From positions 1-64,000 of the forward strand of contig NZ_ATHO01000175.1 in assembly GCF_000445065.1 (NCBI RefSeq): DNA of 64,000 nt, read 5' to 3'. A program made the translations under genes and the position numbers. Shown here piece after piece: positions 32,905 to 41,588 of the stretch (within the stretch, counting starts at the first letter, position 1; each line of letters starts with the position of its first letter). Origin of the DNA: Sphingobium quisquiliarum P25. GTDB lineage: Bacteria; Pseudomonadota; Alphaproteobacteria; Sphingomonadales; Sphingomonadaceae. The notes beneath the pieces were generated by a model. The model saw only the letters and a program-made list of their open reading frames with translations, was not told where the DNA came from and searched no databases.

Positions 32905-35900
32905 ATGACCACATTTCGTGATATCTTCGAAAAACCAGTCGATCGTGCGATTGAAGGGGTTATCAAGGCCGATGATGAGGCCAGCCTCCGGGTCGAACTT
33001 GAGGAATATGTCATCACAAACGAGATCGAGCGTCAGCTCGAGAAGTTCCTTGACGCCTACAATAATTACGGCTCGGCCAACGGGGTCTGGATCTCCGGCT
33101 TCTTCGGTTCGGGCAAATCGCATCTGCTGAAAATGCTTGCGCTCCTTCTGGAGAACCGAGACATTGGCGGGAGCCCGGCCTATGAGCTTTTCAAACAGAA
33201 ATGCGCGCATAATGAGATCCTCGCGGCCGATCTGCGCAAGGCCGTGTCGATATCGTCGAAGAGCATCCTGTTTAATATCGACCAGAAGGCCGACGTCATT
33301 TCGAAGGGACAAACCGACGCGCTGCTTTCGGTGTTCCAAAAAGTCTTCGACGAAATGGGAGGTTACTACGGCAAGCAGCCGCACATCGCGCAGTTCGAGC
33401 GCGATCTGGACAGTCGCGGGGTGCTCGAGGCGTTCAAGGAGGCATATCAGTCTGTCGCCGGGAAGCCTTGGGAGCGCGGACGCGAGCAGGCGCTGTTGGA
33501 GAATGCGAATGTCGCCAAGGCCTATGGCCAGGCCACCGGCGCCAATCACTCCGAGGGCGAAGGCATCCTGACGCGGTATCGTCAGGATTTCCGTTCGTCG
33601 ATCGAGGACTTCGCCGAGAAGGTGAAGGCCTACATCGAAACGCAGAAGCCGGGCTTCCGCCTGAATTTCTTCGTCGATGAGGTGGGCCAGTACATCGCGG
33701 ACAACGTCAAGCTCATGACGAATCTCCAGACGATCGCGGAGAGCTTGAATACGAAGTGCCGCGGCCGAGCCTGGATCATCGTCACGGCGCAGCAGGATAT
33801 GGCGTCCGTCATCGGCGATATGAACCAGCGGCAGGAGAACGACTTCTCCAAGATCCAGGCACGCTTCGCCAATCGCATGCCGCTCAACAGTGCCGATGTC
33901 GCGGAAGTGATCCAGAAGCGGCTGCTCAAAAAGACCGAGTCCGGCATCAGCAGCCTGTCCGACCTCTACCATCGCGAGTCGAATAACCTGAAGACGCTGT
34001 TTGACTTCACGGATGGCTCAATCCGGTTAGAGAACTTCCGCGACCGCGATCATTTCATCTACAGCTATCCCTTTGTTCCCTACCAGTATCCGCTGTTCCA
34101 GTTGGCGATCCAGAACCTGTCCCAGCACAACGCTTTCGAGGGAAAGCATAGCTCGGTCGGCGAACGGTCTATGCTGGGGGTTTTTCAGGAGGTCGCAGTG
34201 CGGCTCGCTGATCTACAGGTCGGCGGGCTTGCGACCTTCGATCAGATGTTCGAGGGCATCCGCACCGCGCTCAAATCGAATGTCCAGCAATCGGTTCTGA
34301 TCGCCGAGAAGAACCTGGGCGACGAATTCGCCACACGGATTCTGAAGGCGCTATTTCTGGTCAAATACGTGAAGGGCTTCAAGCCCACGGCCCGCAATGT
34401 CGCTGTCCTGATGCTGGACAGGTTCGACACTAACCTGACGAAGCATAAGCGGCGGGTTGATGAGGCCCTGAGCCTGCTGGAGCAGCAGACATATATCCAG
34501 CGCAACGGTGAGCTGTTCGAGTTTCTGACCGATGAAGAGAAGGATGTCGAACAAGAAATAAAGGCGATCGAAGTCGATACGGCAGAGATTGCCAAAGAGC
34601 TGGAGGCGCTGATTTTCGATGGCGTCGTCAAGAGCCGCAAGCTGCGGCACGAGGCATCTTCGCAGGACTACGCCTTTGCGCGCTACCTCGATGGCCGGCT
34701 ACTCGGTCGAGACTATGAATTGGCGATCAACGCCATCACGCCATTTCACGAGCAGAGCGGTAACGCCGAGGCGATCGCCATGCGCACCATGTCGAGGGAC
34801 GAACTCGCGATCATTCTCAATGCCGACAACCGCTTTGTCAGCGACTTGATGATGTTCAAGAGGACGGACAAATATATCCGTCAGGCGCGCTCCGTAGCGC
34901 AGCAGCCGAGCATCGAGCGCATCGTCCGCGAGAAGGGAGAGCAGAACAACATCCGGCAGCGAGATCTGACCCTTAAGGTCCGAGCCCTGGTGGGCGGCGC
35001 CCGGCTTTTCGTGCGCGGGCAGGAAGTCGAAGTGCGCTCCGAGGATGCACTGGCCCGGATCGAGCGGGCGTTCCAGACTCTCGTCGACAAGGTTCACGTC
35101 AATCTCGGTATGCTGCGCGGGGTTACCTATTCCGAAAACGAGATCGGCCGTTTCCTCACGCATGGCAATGACGGCATGTTTGGTGAGGATGGCGCCAATC
35201 TCACCGAGGCCGAGCTGGAGATCCTTAACTTCGCGCAATCAAACGCGCGTAATGGCATCAGGACGACCGTCAAGGCCGTCGTCGAGCGGTTCGAGCGCAA
35301 GCCCTATGGTTGGTCCTACGCTGCCATCCTTTGCACGACGGCCAGCTTGCTTGGCCGTGGCAAGATCGAAGCGCGCGCGGATGGTAGCCCGTTGGAAGGC
35401 GATGCCTTACTGCGCGGACTCCAGAACGCCCACGCGCTCGGTAATATCGTGCTCGAACTCCAAACGGAATTCACGCCAGCGCAGACGCGCAAGCTCAAGG
35501 AATTCTACCGCGAATTTTTTGATGCGCAACCGGCTGGAACGGAAGGAAAATCCCTTGGAATTGAGACGGCCGAGGCATTCGGTGCACTCAAAACCGAACT
35601 AGCGGTCCTGGAAGGGCAATCGTCGCGTTACCCCTTTCTGTCGGCGCTGGGTCAGCTTCAGGATGCGCTGCGTGAGGTCACCGGCAAGCCCTATGCCTGG
35701 TATCTTCAGGACCTCGGCCGTCACGTGGATCGGTTGCTCGATTTGAAGGAGGGCGTCCTTGACCCGATCCGTCGCTTCATGGGAGGTGGTCAGAAGGCGA
35801 TCTATGAAGAGGCGCGGAGCTATCTGGCCGATCAAAGCGCTAATTTCGGATATGGCGGCGAAGAGCAGGCCGGCGCCATTCACGAGGTTTTGGACGATCC

Positions 35901-36438
35901 AAACTGCTTCAAGGGCAACGCCATCCAGCAAATGAAGGGTGCCCTTGATGTCCTGAGAGCCGAGGTAAACAATCGGCTTTCAGCGGAACGCAAGACAGCG
36001 ATTGCCGACGTCGAGGAGCTTCGCACCAAGCTGCGGGCGCTGCCCGAATTCGCTTCCTTGGCCGAGCCTAGCCGCCGCGAAATCGAGGCGGCCTTTAAGA
36101 CGGTTCTGGACGCTATCGAGACCAGCAAGTTGATCGCGGTGATCCGGGAGCGCGTGAGCGGGTTCCGGGCGTCCGGCTATCCGGCGCTGCTCGGCCGCGT
36201 GACGGCGCCGCCTCCTGTGAAGAAGGACGGTGAGGACGATAAGCCGCGTGGCTTCACGGACAGCGGGTCCGATACACCACCGGCACCAACCCAACCGGAA
36301 TACGTGGCCGCCAGCGCGTTGCGCGTCACCTACGCCAAGCCATACCTCGCCGACGAACGGGACATTGACGCCTATCTGGATACCCTGCGTGAGACGTTGA
36401 TCGCGGAAATCCGCGCTGGCAAGCGGGTGACTGTGTGA
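32905..36438 (+). CDS. brxC: BREX ATPase BrxC
   Basis: An 1177-residue AAA-type ATPase (DUF499-related). It starts TTFRDIFEKPVDRAIEGVIK, and Walker A GFFGSGKS lies at 65-72. A Walker B-like FFVDEVGQYI and YPFVPYQYPLFQLAIQNLSQ are the conserved BrxC/PglY segments. It is a core BREX component thought to power or control the methylation and exclusion complex with PglX and PglZ. The ATG at 32905 follows a GAGGGGG ribosome site and is preferred over an in-frame start at 32887. Full length for the family. Confidence 0.92.
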   Translation: MTTFRDIFEKPVDRAIEGVIKADDEASLRVELEEYVITNEIERQLEKFLDAYNNYGSANGVWISGFFGSGKSHLLKMLALLLENRDIGGSPAYELFKQKCAHNEILAADLRKAVSISSKSILFNIDQKADVISKGQTDALLSVFQKVFDEMGGYYGKQPHIAQFERDLDSRGVLEAFKEAYQSVAGKPWERGREQALLENANVAKAYGQATGANHSEGEGILTRYRQDFRSSIEDFAEKVKAYIETQKPGFRLNFFVDEVGQYIADNVKLMTNLQTIAESLNTKCRGRAWIIVTAQQDMASVIGDMNQRQENDFSKIQARFANRMPLNSADVAEVIQKRLLKKTESGISSLSDLYHRESNNLKTLFDFTDGSIRLENFRDRDHFIYSYPFVPYQYPLFQLAIQNLSQHNAFEGKHSSVGERSMLGVFQEVAVRLADLQVGGLATFDQMFEGIRTALKSNVQQSVLIAEKNLGDEFATRILKALFLVKYVKGFKPTARNVAVLMLDRFDTNLTKHKRRVDEALSLLEQQTYIQRNGELFEFLTDEEKDVEQEIKAIEVDTAEIAKELEALIFDGVVKSRKLRHEASSQDYAFARYLDGRLLGRDYELAINAITPFHEQSGNAEAIAMRTMSRDELAIILNADNRFVSDLMMFKRTDKYIRQARSVAQQPSIERIVREKGEQNNIRQRDLTLKVRALVGGARLFVRGQEVEVRSEDALARIERAFQTLVDKVHVNLGMLRGVTYSENEIGRFLTHGNDGMFGEDGANLTEAELEILNFAQSNARNGIRTTVKAVVERFERKPYGWSYAAILCTTASLLGRGKIEARADGSPLEGDALLRGLQNAHALGNIVLELQTEFTPAQTRKLKEFYREFFDAQPAGTEGKSLGIETAEAFGALKTELAVLEGQSSRYPFLSALGQLQDALREVTGKPYAWYLQDLGRHVDRLLDLKEGVLDPIRRFMGGGQKAIYEEARSYLADQSANFGYGGEEQAGAIHEVLDDPNCFKGNAIQQMKGALDVLRAEVNNRLSAERKTAIADVEELRTKLRALPEFASLAEPSRREIEAAFKTVLDAIETSKLIAVIRERVSGFRASGYPALLGRVTAPPPVKKDGEDDKPRGFTDSGSDTPPAPTQPEYVAASALRVTYAKPYLADERDIDAYLDTLRETLIAEIRAGKRVTV

Positions 36439-37610
36439 TGATCGCTGGCGTCGAGATTGAGAGTTTCACGGCGTTCGGGAGCTTGCAGCTATCGCTGTCT
36501 CCGCGTGTGAACGTGGTTATAGGCTCCAACGGGACGGGGAAAACACACCTCCTGAAGGCGATCTATGGCCTGGCGCTGGCGGGCCTGTCTGCATCCGAGG
36601 ATCGTTCGGCCAAGGAGGTGGCGGCCGACATATCAAGGAAGCTGTTGCGGCTCTTCTCTCCCGAGGAAAGCAGGCTAGGCACGCTTCGTCCCAGCGGTGT
36701 CAAGGCCCCAACGCGGCTCAGCCTGGTGAGCAGCGATGACACCCGTGTAGCCATCTCGTTCGGCAACCGCTCCGAAACAGTGCAGATCGAGGCGGATGCC
36801 GGCAGCACGGGGCATGAACTGCAACCCGTGTTCATTCCGACGAAGGAGGTACTGTCGCTTGTCCGTGGCATGCGTCACCCGGATCATGATCGCGCCACCG
36901 TCGAGATGATCTTCGACGACGGCTATATCGACCTAGCGGAACTTCTCGTCCGTCCTGGTTTCGAGGATGAGGCTTCGAGTCTTGCGGAAGATCCCAGGCT
37001 TTCGAGCGTCGTCCGCGAGTTGGTCGACCTTGTCGGCGGGCGGTATCGCTGGACGGCTGGAAGCGCGTTCCGCTTCGAGCCTGGACGCTACGAGGAGAAG
37101 GCCGATCCCACCCGATCGAAATCAAAGATGGCGCAAGCTTATCAGGACGCGACCGTCACCCGTTTTGTGCCGAAAGGTGGGTCATCGCTGGCAAGCGGCA
37201 TGACCGCTGAGGGATACAGAAAAATCGGCGTGCTGCATCGGCTGCTTTGCAATGGCTCGATCAACCCCGGCACCACTGGCGTTCTCCTGTGGGACGAGCC
37301 GGAAGCGAACCTCAATCCGAAGCTGATGAAGAAGGTTGTTCAGCTTCTCCTGGAGCTTTCGCGTAACGGTCAGCAGATCATCCTCGCGACCCACGACTAT
37401 GTTCTACTGAAGTGGTTCGACTTACTCATGGACAAGGGCAAGGAGGATCATGTTCGTTTCCATGTGTTGGTCAAAGCGGAGAATAGTGCGGCGATCACCG
37501 TTCACTCTACCGATGACTACGACCAACTCGTGAATACCGGAATAGCGAAGACCTTTAGCGAGTTGTACGACGCTGAAATCGAGCGCTCCCTAGAGGGAGT
37601 CTCGCTATGA
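36438..37610 (+). CDS. AAA_21/ABC-type ATPase nested in BREX
   Basis: A 390-residue ATPase of the RecF/SMC/ABC type. Walker A GSNGTGKT lies at 29-36, a signature-like region at SLASGMTAEGYRKI, Walker B VLLWDEPEANLNPKL near 279-293, and an H-loop ATHDYVLLKWF near 313. These ATPases pair with small nucleases or toxins in many defence systems. It is not a BREX core gene; it sits between brxC and pglX with overlapping stops and starts on both sides (TGATG with brxC, ATGA with the next gene). The position matches a known place for accessory cargo in BREX loci. It likely acts with the following nuclease as a two-component system. Confidence 0.85.
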   Translation: MIAGVEIESFTAFGSLQLSLSPRVNVVIGSNGTGKTHLLKAIYGLALAGLSASEDRSAKEVAADISRKLLRLFSPEESRLGTLRPSGVKAPTRLSLVSSDDTRVAISFGNRSETVQIEADAGSTGHELQPVFIPTKEVLSLVRGMRHPDHDRATVEMIFDDGYIDLAELLVRPGFEDEASSLAEDPRLSSVVRELVDLVGGRYRWTAGSAFRFEPGRYEEKADPTRSKSKMAQAYQDATVTRFVPKGGSSLASGMTAEGYRKIGVLHRLLCNGSINPGTTGVLLWDEPEANLNPKLMKKVVQLLLELSRNGQQIILATHDYVLLKWFDLLMDKGKEDHVRFHVLVKAENSAAITVHSTDDYDQLVNTGIAKTFSELYDAEIERSLEGVSL

Positions 37611-38107
37611 CAACAGTGCAGGAATACGATCTGGAAATCGCGTTCCCGGAAGCGAAGGCAGTCATTCATTTTGATGACAGCGCCTATCATGGCAATAGCA
37701 CCATGCAGCGGGTCGATTACATAGCCGAATATGAAGATCGGTCTGTGTTCGTTGAAATAAAAGATCCTGACAACCCTATCGCACAGAACGTGCCGGCATT
37801 TGAGAACAAGCTGAACTCTGGCAAGCTTGTACAAAGCCTGTCCGGGAAATTCCGGGATACTCTTTTCTTTCGGTCCATTCAGGGGAAGGACGACCTGAGT
37901 GTCGTTTATGTGGTTCTTCTTTCAATGAGGAGATTGGAGGCGGCCTTACTGCTGGCAAAGCAGGACGAACTTAAGAAATCTATTCCGATCAGACATGTGG
38001 ATTGGGGGCGGGATTGCGCCGCAAGCTGCATCATCTTGAATATTGAGCAATGGAAAAAGCGGTTTGGTGATCAGTCAATCCGACGAATTAGTGAAGGGGC
38101 GGTTTGA
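37607..38107 (+). CDS. Small PD-(D/E)XK-type nuclease nested in BREX
   Basis: A 166-residue protein with D37 in RVDYIAEYED and the E50-I-K52 triad in VFVEIKDPDN, the D-x(n)-ExK signature of PD-(D/E)XK nucleases. The rest (GKLVQSLSGKFRDTLFFRSI and VVYVVLLSMRRLEAALLLAK) fits the alpha/beta fold that follows. It is probably the effector of the ATPase encoded immediately upstream (ATGA overlap). It is followed by pglX (TGATG). Family assignment rests on the motif and its spacing, since I do not recognise a named family. The substrate, DNA or RNA, is unknown. Confidence 0.7.
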   Translation: MTTVQEYDLEIAFPEAKAVIHFDDSAYHGNSTMQRVDYIAEYEDRSVFVEIKDPDNPIAQNVPAFENKLNSGKLVQSLSGKFRDTLFFRSIQGKDDLSVVYVVLLSMRRLEAALLLAKQDELKKSIPIRHVDWGRDCAASCIILNIEQWKKRFGDQSIRRISEGAV

Positions 38108-41100
38108 TGGACACGACGAAGCTCAAGAAGTTTGCGCAGTTTGCCCGCCGCACTTTGATGGGGCAGGTCAGCGCCAAGCTGGACTCCGTCCTCGCGCCAG
38201 ATGCAGCCGCGCGGCGCGAGCATCCGGAGGCGCTGAAGAAGCTCGACGCTGCCATCGCCCGGGACGGCAGGGGGCAGGTGATCGAGCGGGTGGCCTATAC
38301 CTGGTTCAACCGCTTCTCGGCTTTGCGCTACATGGACGTGAACGAGCTTAACCCCGTTCGCATCGTCTCACCTCTGTCCGGTCAGTTTCAGCCTGAAATT
38401 CTTGCTGAGGCCAAAGCCGGGAATATCGATGAGGAGCGTATCCCCGAGAAGATTCGGGCCAAGGTCCGCGCTCTTCTGGACGGACGCATCCCTAGCCCCG
38501 ACGCGCAGGCCGAGGCCTATCGGCTGCTGCTCGTCGCGATCTGCAATGACTGGTACACGGTCATGCCGTTCCTGTTCGAACGGATCGATGATTACACCGA
38601 GCTGCTGCTGCCCGAAGATCTGCTGTCGAACGCTTCGATCCTCACCTATTTGCGCGAGGCGATGACGCCGGACGCCTGCCAGGATGTAGAGGTTATCGGC
38701 TGGCTCTACCAGTTCTACATCTCCGAGAAGAAAGACGACGTCTTCGCTGGCCTGAAGAAGAATTTGAAGATCACGGCCGAGAATATCCCGGCCGCGACGC
38801 AGCTCTTCACCCCGCACTGGATCGTCCGCTACCTGGTCGAAAACTCGCTGGGCCGACTCTGGCTGCTGAACCGGCCAGGATCCAAGCTCGCCGAGCGGAT
38901 GGATTACTACATCGTGCCGGAAGAGCCGGAAACGGATTTCCCGACGATCGGCAAGCCCGAGGAGATCAGGGTCTGCGATCCAGCCTGCGGTTCCGGGCAC
39001 ATGCTGACTTATGCCTTCGATCTCCTCTACGTCATCTATGAGGAGGAGGGATATGACCCACCCCAGATCCCGGTGTTGATCCTGAAGCACAATCTGACCG
39101 GTCTGGAGATCGACGACCGCGCCGGGGCCCTGGCGGCCTTCGCGCTGGCGATGAAGGCGGCGGCGCGGCTGGGGCGGCGCCGGTTCGTACGGATGGAGGC
39201 TAAGCCCGATATCGTCGTGTTGCAGAATGTGACTTTCGCCGCGGCCGAGATGGCTGACGTGGCTGCAGTGGTGGGGCGCGACCTGTTCACGGATAACCTG
39301 CGCGAGACACTCATGCAGTTCGAGCAGGCGAAAAACTTCGGTTCACTGATCGTGCCGAAGCTGTGCGTCTCGGCCGAGACACTGCGCGTGGTGGAGGGGC
39401 GGGACTTCGGCAGCGATTTGCTGCTGAAGGAGGTGCAAGACAGAGTTTTGGCTGTGCTGCATATGGCTGAGGCGCTGTCGCCGAAGTATCATGTGGTGGT
39501 AGCCAACCCGCCGTATATGAACGCAAACGGCATGAATCCGAAGTTAAAGTCTCACCTTCAGACGGCTTATCCTAACTCGAAGTCCGATTTGATGACGGCC
39601 TTCATGGAAAGAGCTGTTGGCGCGCTTTTGCCTGACGGCATATACGGAATGATCAACCTTCCATCTTGGATGTTCCTTGGGTCATTTGAAAAGCTACGAC
39701 TTGAGCTTGTTGAAAGAACGTCCATTGTTGGGCTTCTCCACCTTGGAAGAGGAATTTTTGGTTCTGATTTCGGCAGCGTTGCCTTTCTCGTTAGGAAGAC
39801 GGCTCCAACTAAGAACACAACCGGACTGTACCGACGGCTTTTTGAAAAGCACGTTCAAGTCCGAACACCATCCGAGATCGAAGCCCTGTTTCTGGACCCT
39901 AGTTATGGCGGCTTCACCTTCAAGCAAACTGACCTTCTCTCAATCCCCGGGAATCCAATCGCGTATTGGCTTTCCGAAGAAATGCTTCATGCCTTCAAAG
40001 AGAATGAACGCCTTGGCGAGCGTTGCGACATCTGTGTCGGGTTACAGACTGGCGATAATAACAAATTCCTAAGATACTGGCATGAAACCGATCAAAGACT
40101 GCGCAAAGGTGCTACGAATTTAGGATGGAAGTGGGTGCCTTACACTAAGGGCGGAGAATTTCGTAAGTGGTATGGAAACAAAGACTACGTTCTGAACTGG
40201 TCCAATGATGGTCAAGAAATCCGCGCTCATCCAAGTGCGGTCTTACGCAATCATCGTCGATACTTCGAAAACGGCATCACTTACACAAACCTGAGCTCTG
40301 GTTCGTTTTCCGCACGTCTCAAAGACGACTTCGGGATTTTCGATCAGAAGGGTAGCGTTTTCTTGCCGCACGATGCAGATGAAACCAATTCGATCCTCGC
40401 CTTTCTCCTTAGCAAGCCTTGCGCTAAGATTCTTGAGATCCTCTGCCCGACACTCGACTTCAATCCGGGCAGCCTTGTGAACTTACCAATTTGTGATGAA
40501 ATTCGCGACACTAGGGTCCAACGCAACGCCTCAGCAGCTATACAACTTGGAAAATCCGACTGGGACGCCTACGAGACCTCCTGGGACTTCACCACGCTTC
40601 CGCTGCTCTCGTCCGAGCACCGGGCCGAGACGCTGGAGGGCAGCTATGCTCGCCTGCGCGCCCATTGGCAGGGCATGACGGACGAGATGCAGCGGCTGGA
40701 GGAAGAGAGCAACCGTATCTTCATAGACGCCTATGGTCTGCAAGACGAGTTGACCTCCGAAGTGCCAATCGAGGAGATCACACTCACTTGCAACCCAGCC
40801 TATCGCTACGGCGTGAAAGGCACGGAAGCGGAGCGTGAGGCGCGTTTACTTTCCGACACTATGGCCGAATTCCTGCATTATGCCGTAGGCTGCATGTTCG
40901 GCCGCTACAGTCTCGATATGCCCGGCCTGATCCTCGCCAACCAGGGCGAGGGTATGGAGGATTATCGCGCCAAGGTGCCGAACCCCACCTTTGAGCCGGA
41001 TGCCGATAACGTGATTCCCTTGCTCGATGGCGAGTGGTTCGCTGATGACATCGCCGCGCGTTTCCGCCGCTTCCTGCGTGTCACCTTCGGCGATGAGCAT

Positions 41101-41586
41101 TTCCAGGAGAACCTCGCCTTTGTCGAGGAGGCGCTGGGCAAGGACATCCGCAAGTACTTCACCCGTGACTTTTTCAATGATCATGTGAAGTGGTACAAAA
41201 AGCGGCCCGTCTACTGGCTATTCTCTAGCCCGAAGGGCACCTTCAACGCGCTGATGTACATGCACCGCTACCGCCCCGACACGGTGAGCGTGGTGCTGAA
41301 CGACTATCTTCGTGAATTTCGCTCCAAACTTGAAGCTCATCGCCGGGCGCAGGAAGCACTCAGCATCAGCGGGGATGCTTCGCCCGCGCAAAAGACCAAG
41401 GCGCTGAAGGAGATCGAGGCGACATCAAAGCAGATTGAGGAGCTCGATGCTTGGGAGCGTGATGTTCTCTTCCCACTGGCGACCCAAAAGATCGAGATTG
41501 ACCTCAATGATGGGGTGAAGGCCAATTACCCGAAGTTAGGCACCGCCCTAAAGCCCATCAAGGGGCTCAGCGATTCGGACGATTGA
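38107..41586 (+). CDS. pglX: BREX adenine-specific DNA methyltransferase PglX (BrxX)
   Basis: An 1159-residue methylase. The SAM site CDPACGSGH lies at 290-298 and the N6-adenine catalytic motif NPPY at 467-470, followed by a long target-recognition and C-terminal region. PglX methylates a non-palindromic site on host DNA and is needed for phage exclusion. The stretch at about 39541-40560 has clearly lower GC (hand counts of single 60-base lines give 43-50%) than the flanks (65-68% at 39361 and 40561). This points to replacement of the specificity region by recombination. The ATG at 38107 overlaps the previous stop. Full length for type 1 PglX. Confidence 0.93.
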   Translation: MDTTKLKKFAQFARRTLMGQVSAKLDSVLAPDAAARREHPEALKKLDAAIARDGRGQVIERVAYTWFNRFSALRYMDVNELNPVRIVSPLSGQFQPEILAEAKAGNIDEERIPEKIRAKVRALLDGRIPSPDAQAEAYRLLLVAICNDWYTVMPFLFERIDDYTELLLPEDLLSNASILTYLREAMTPDACQDVEVIGWLYQFYISEKKDDVFAGLKKNLKITAENIPAATQLFTPHWIVRYLVENSLGRLWLLNRPGSKLAERMDYYIVPEEPETDFPTIGKPEEIRVCDPACGSGHMLTYAFDLLYVIYEEEGYDPPQIPVLILKHNLTGLEIDDRAGALAAFALAMKAAARLGRRRFVRMEAKPDIVVLQNVTFAAAEMADVAAVVGRDLFTDNLRETLMQFEQAKNFGSLIVPKLCVSAETLRVVEGRDFGSDLLLKEVQDRVLAVLHMAEALSPKYHVVVANPPYMNANGMNPKLKSHLQTAYPNSKSDLMTAFMERAVGALLPDGIYGMINLPSWMFLGSFEKLRLELVERTSIVGLLHLGRGIFGSDFGSVAFLVRKTAPTKNTTGLYRRLFEKHVQVRTPSEIEALFLDPSYGGFTFKQTDLLSIPGNPIAYWLSEEMLHAFKENERLGERCDICVGLQTGDNNKFLRYWHETDQRLRKGATNLGWKWVPYTKGGEFRKWYGNKDYVLNWSNDGQEIRAHPSAVLRNHRRYFENGITYTNLSSGSFSARLKDDFGIFDQKGSVFLPHDADETNSILAFLLSKPCAKILEILCPTLDFNPGSLVNLPICDEIRDTRVQRNASAAIQLGKSDWDAYETSWDFTTLPLLSSEHRAETLEGSYARLRAHWQGMTDEMQRLEEESNRIFIDAYGLQDELTSEVPIEEITLTCNPAYRYGVKGTEAEREARLLSDTMAEFLHYAVGCMFGRYSLDMPGLILANQGEGMEDYRAKVPNPTFEPDADNVIPLLDGEWFADDIAARFRRFLRVTFGDEHFQENLAFVEEALGKDIRKYFTRDFFNDHVKWYKKRPVYWLFSSPKGTFNALMYMHRYRPDTVSVVLNDYLREFRSKLEAHRRAQEALSISGDASPAQKTKALKEIEATSKQIEELDAWERDVLFPLATQKIEIDLNDGVKANYPKLGTALKPIKGLSDSDD

Positions 41587-41588
41587 GC

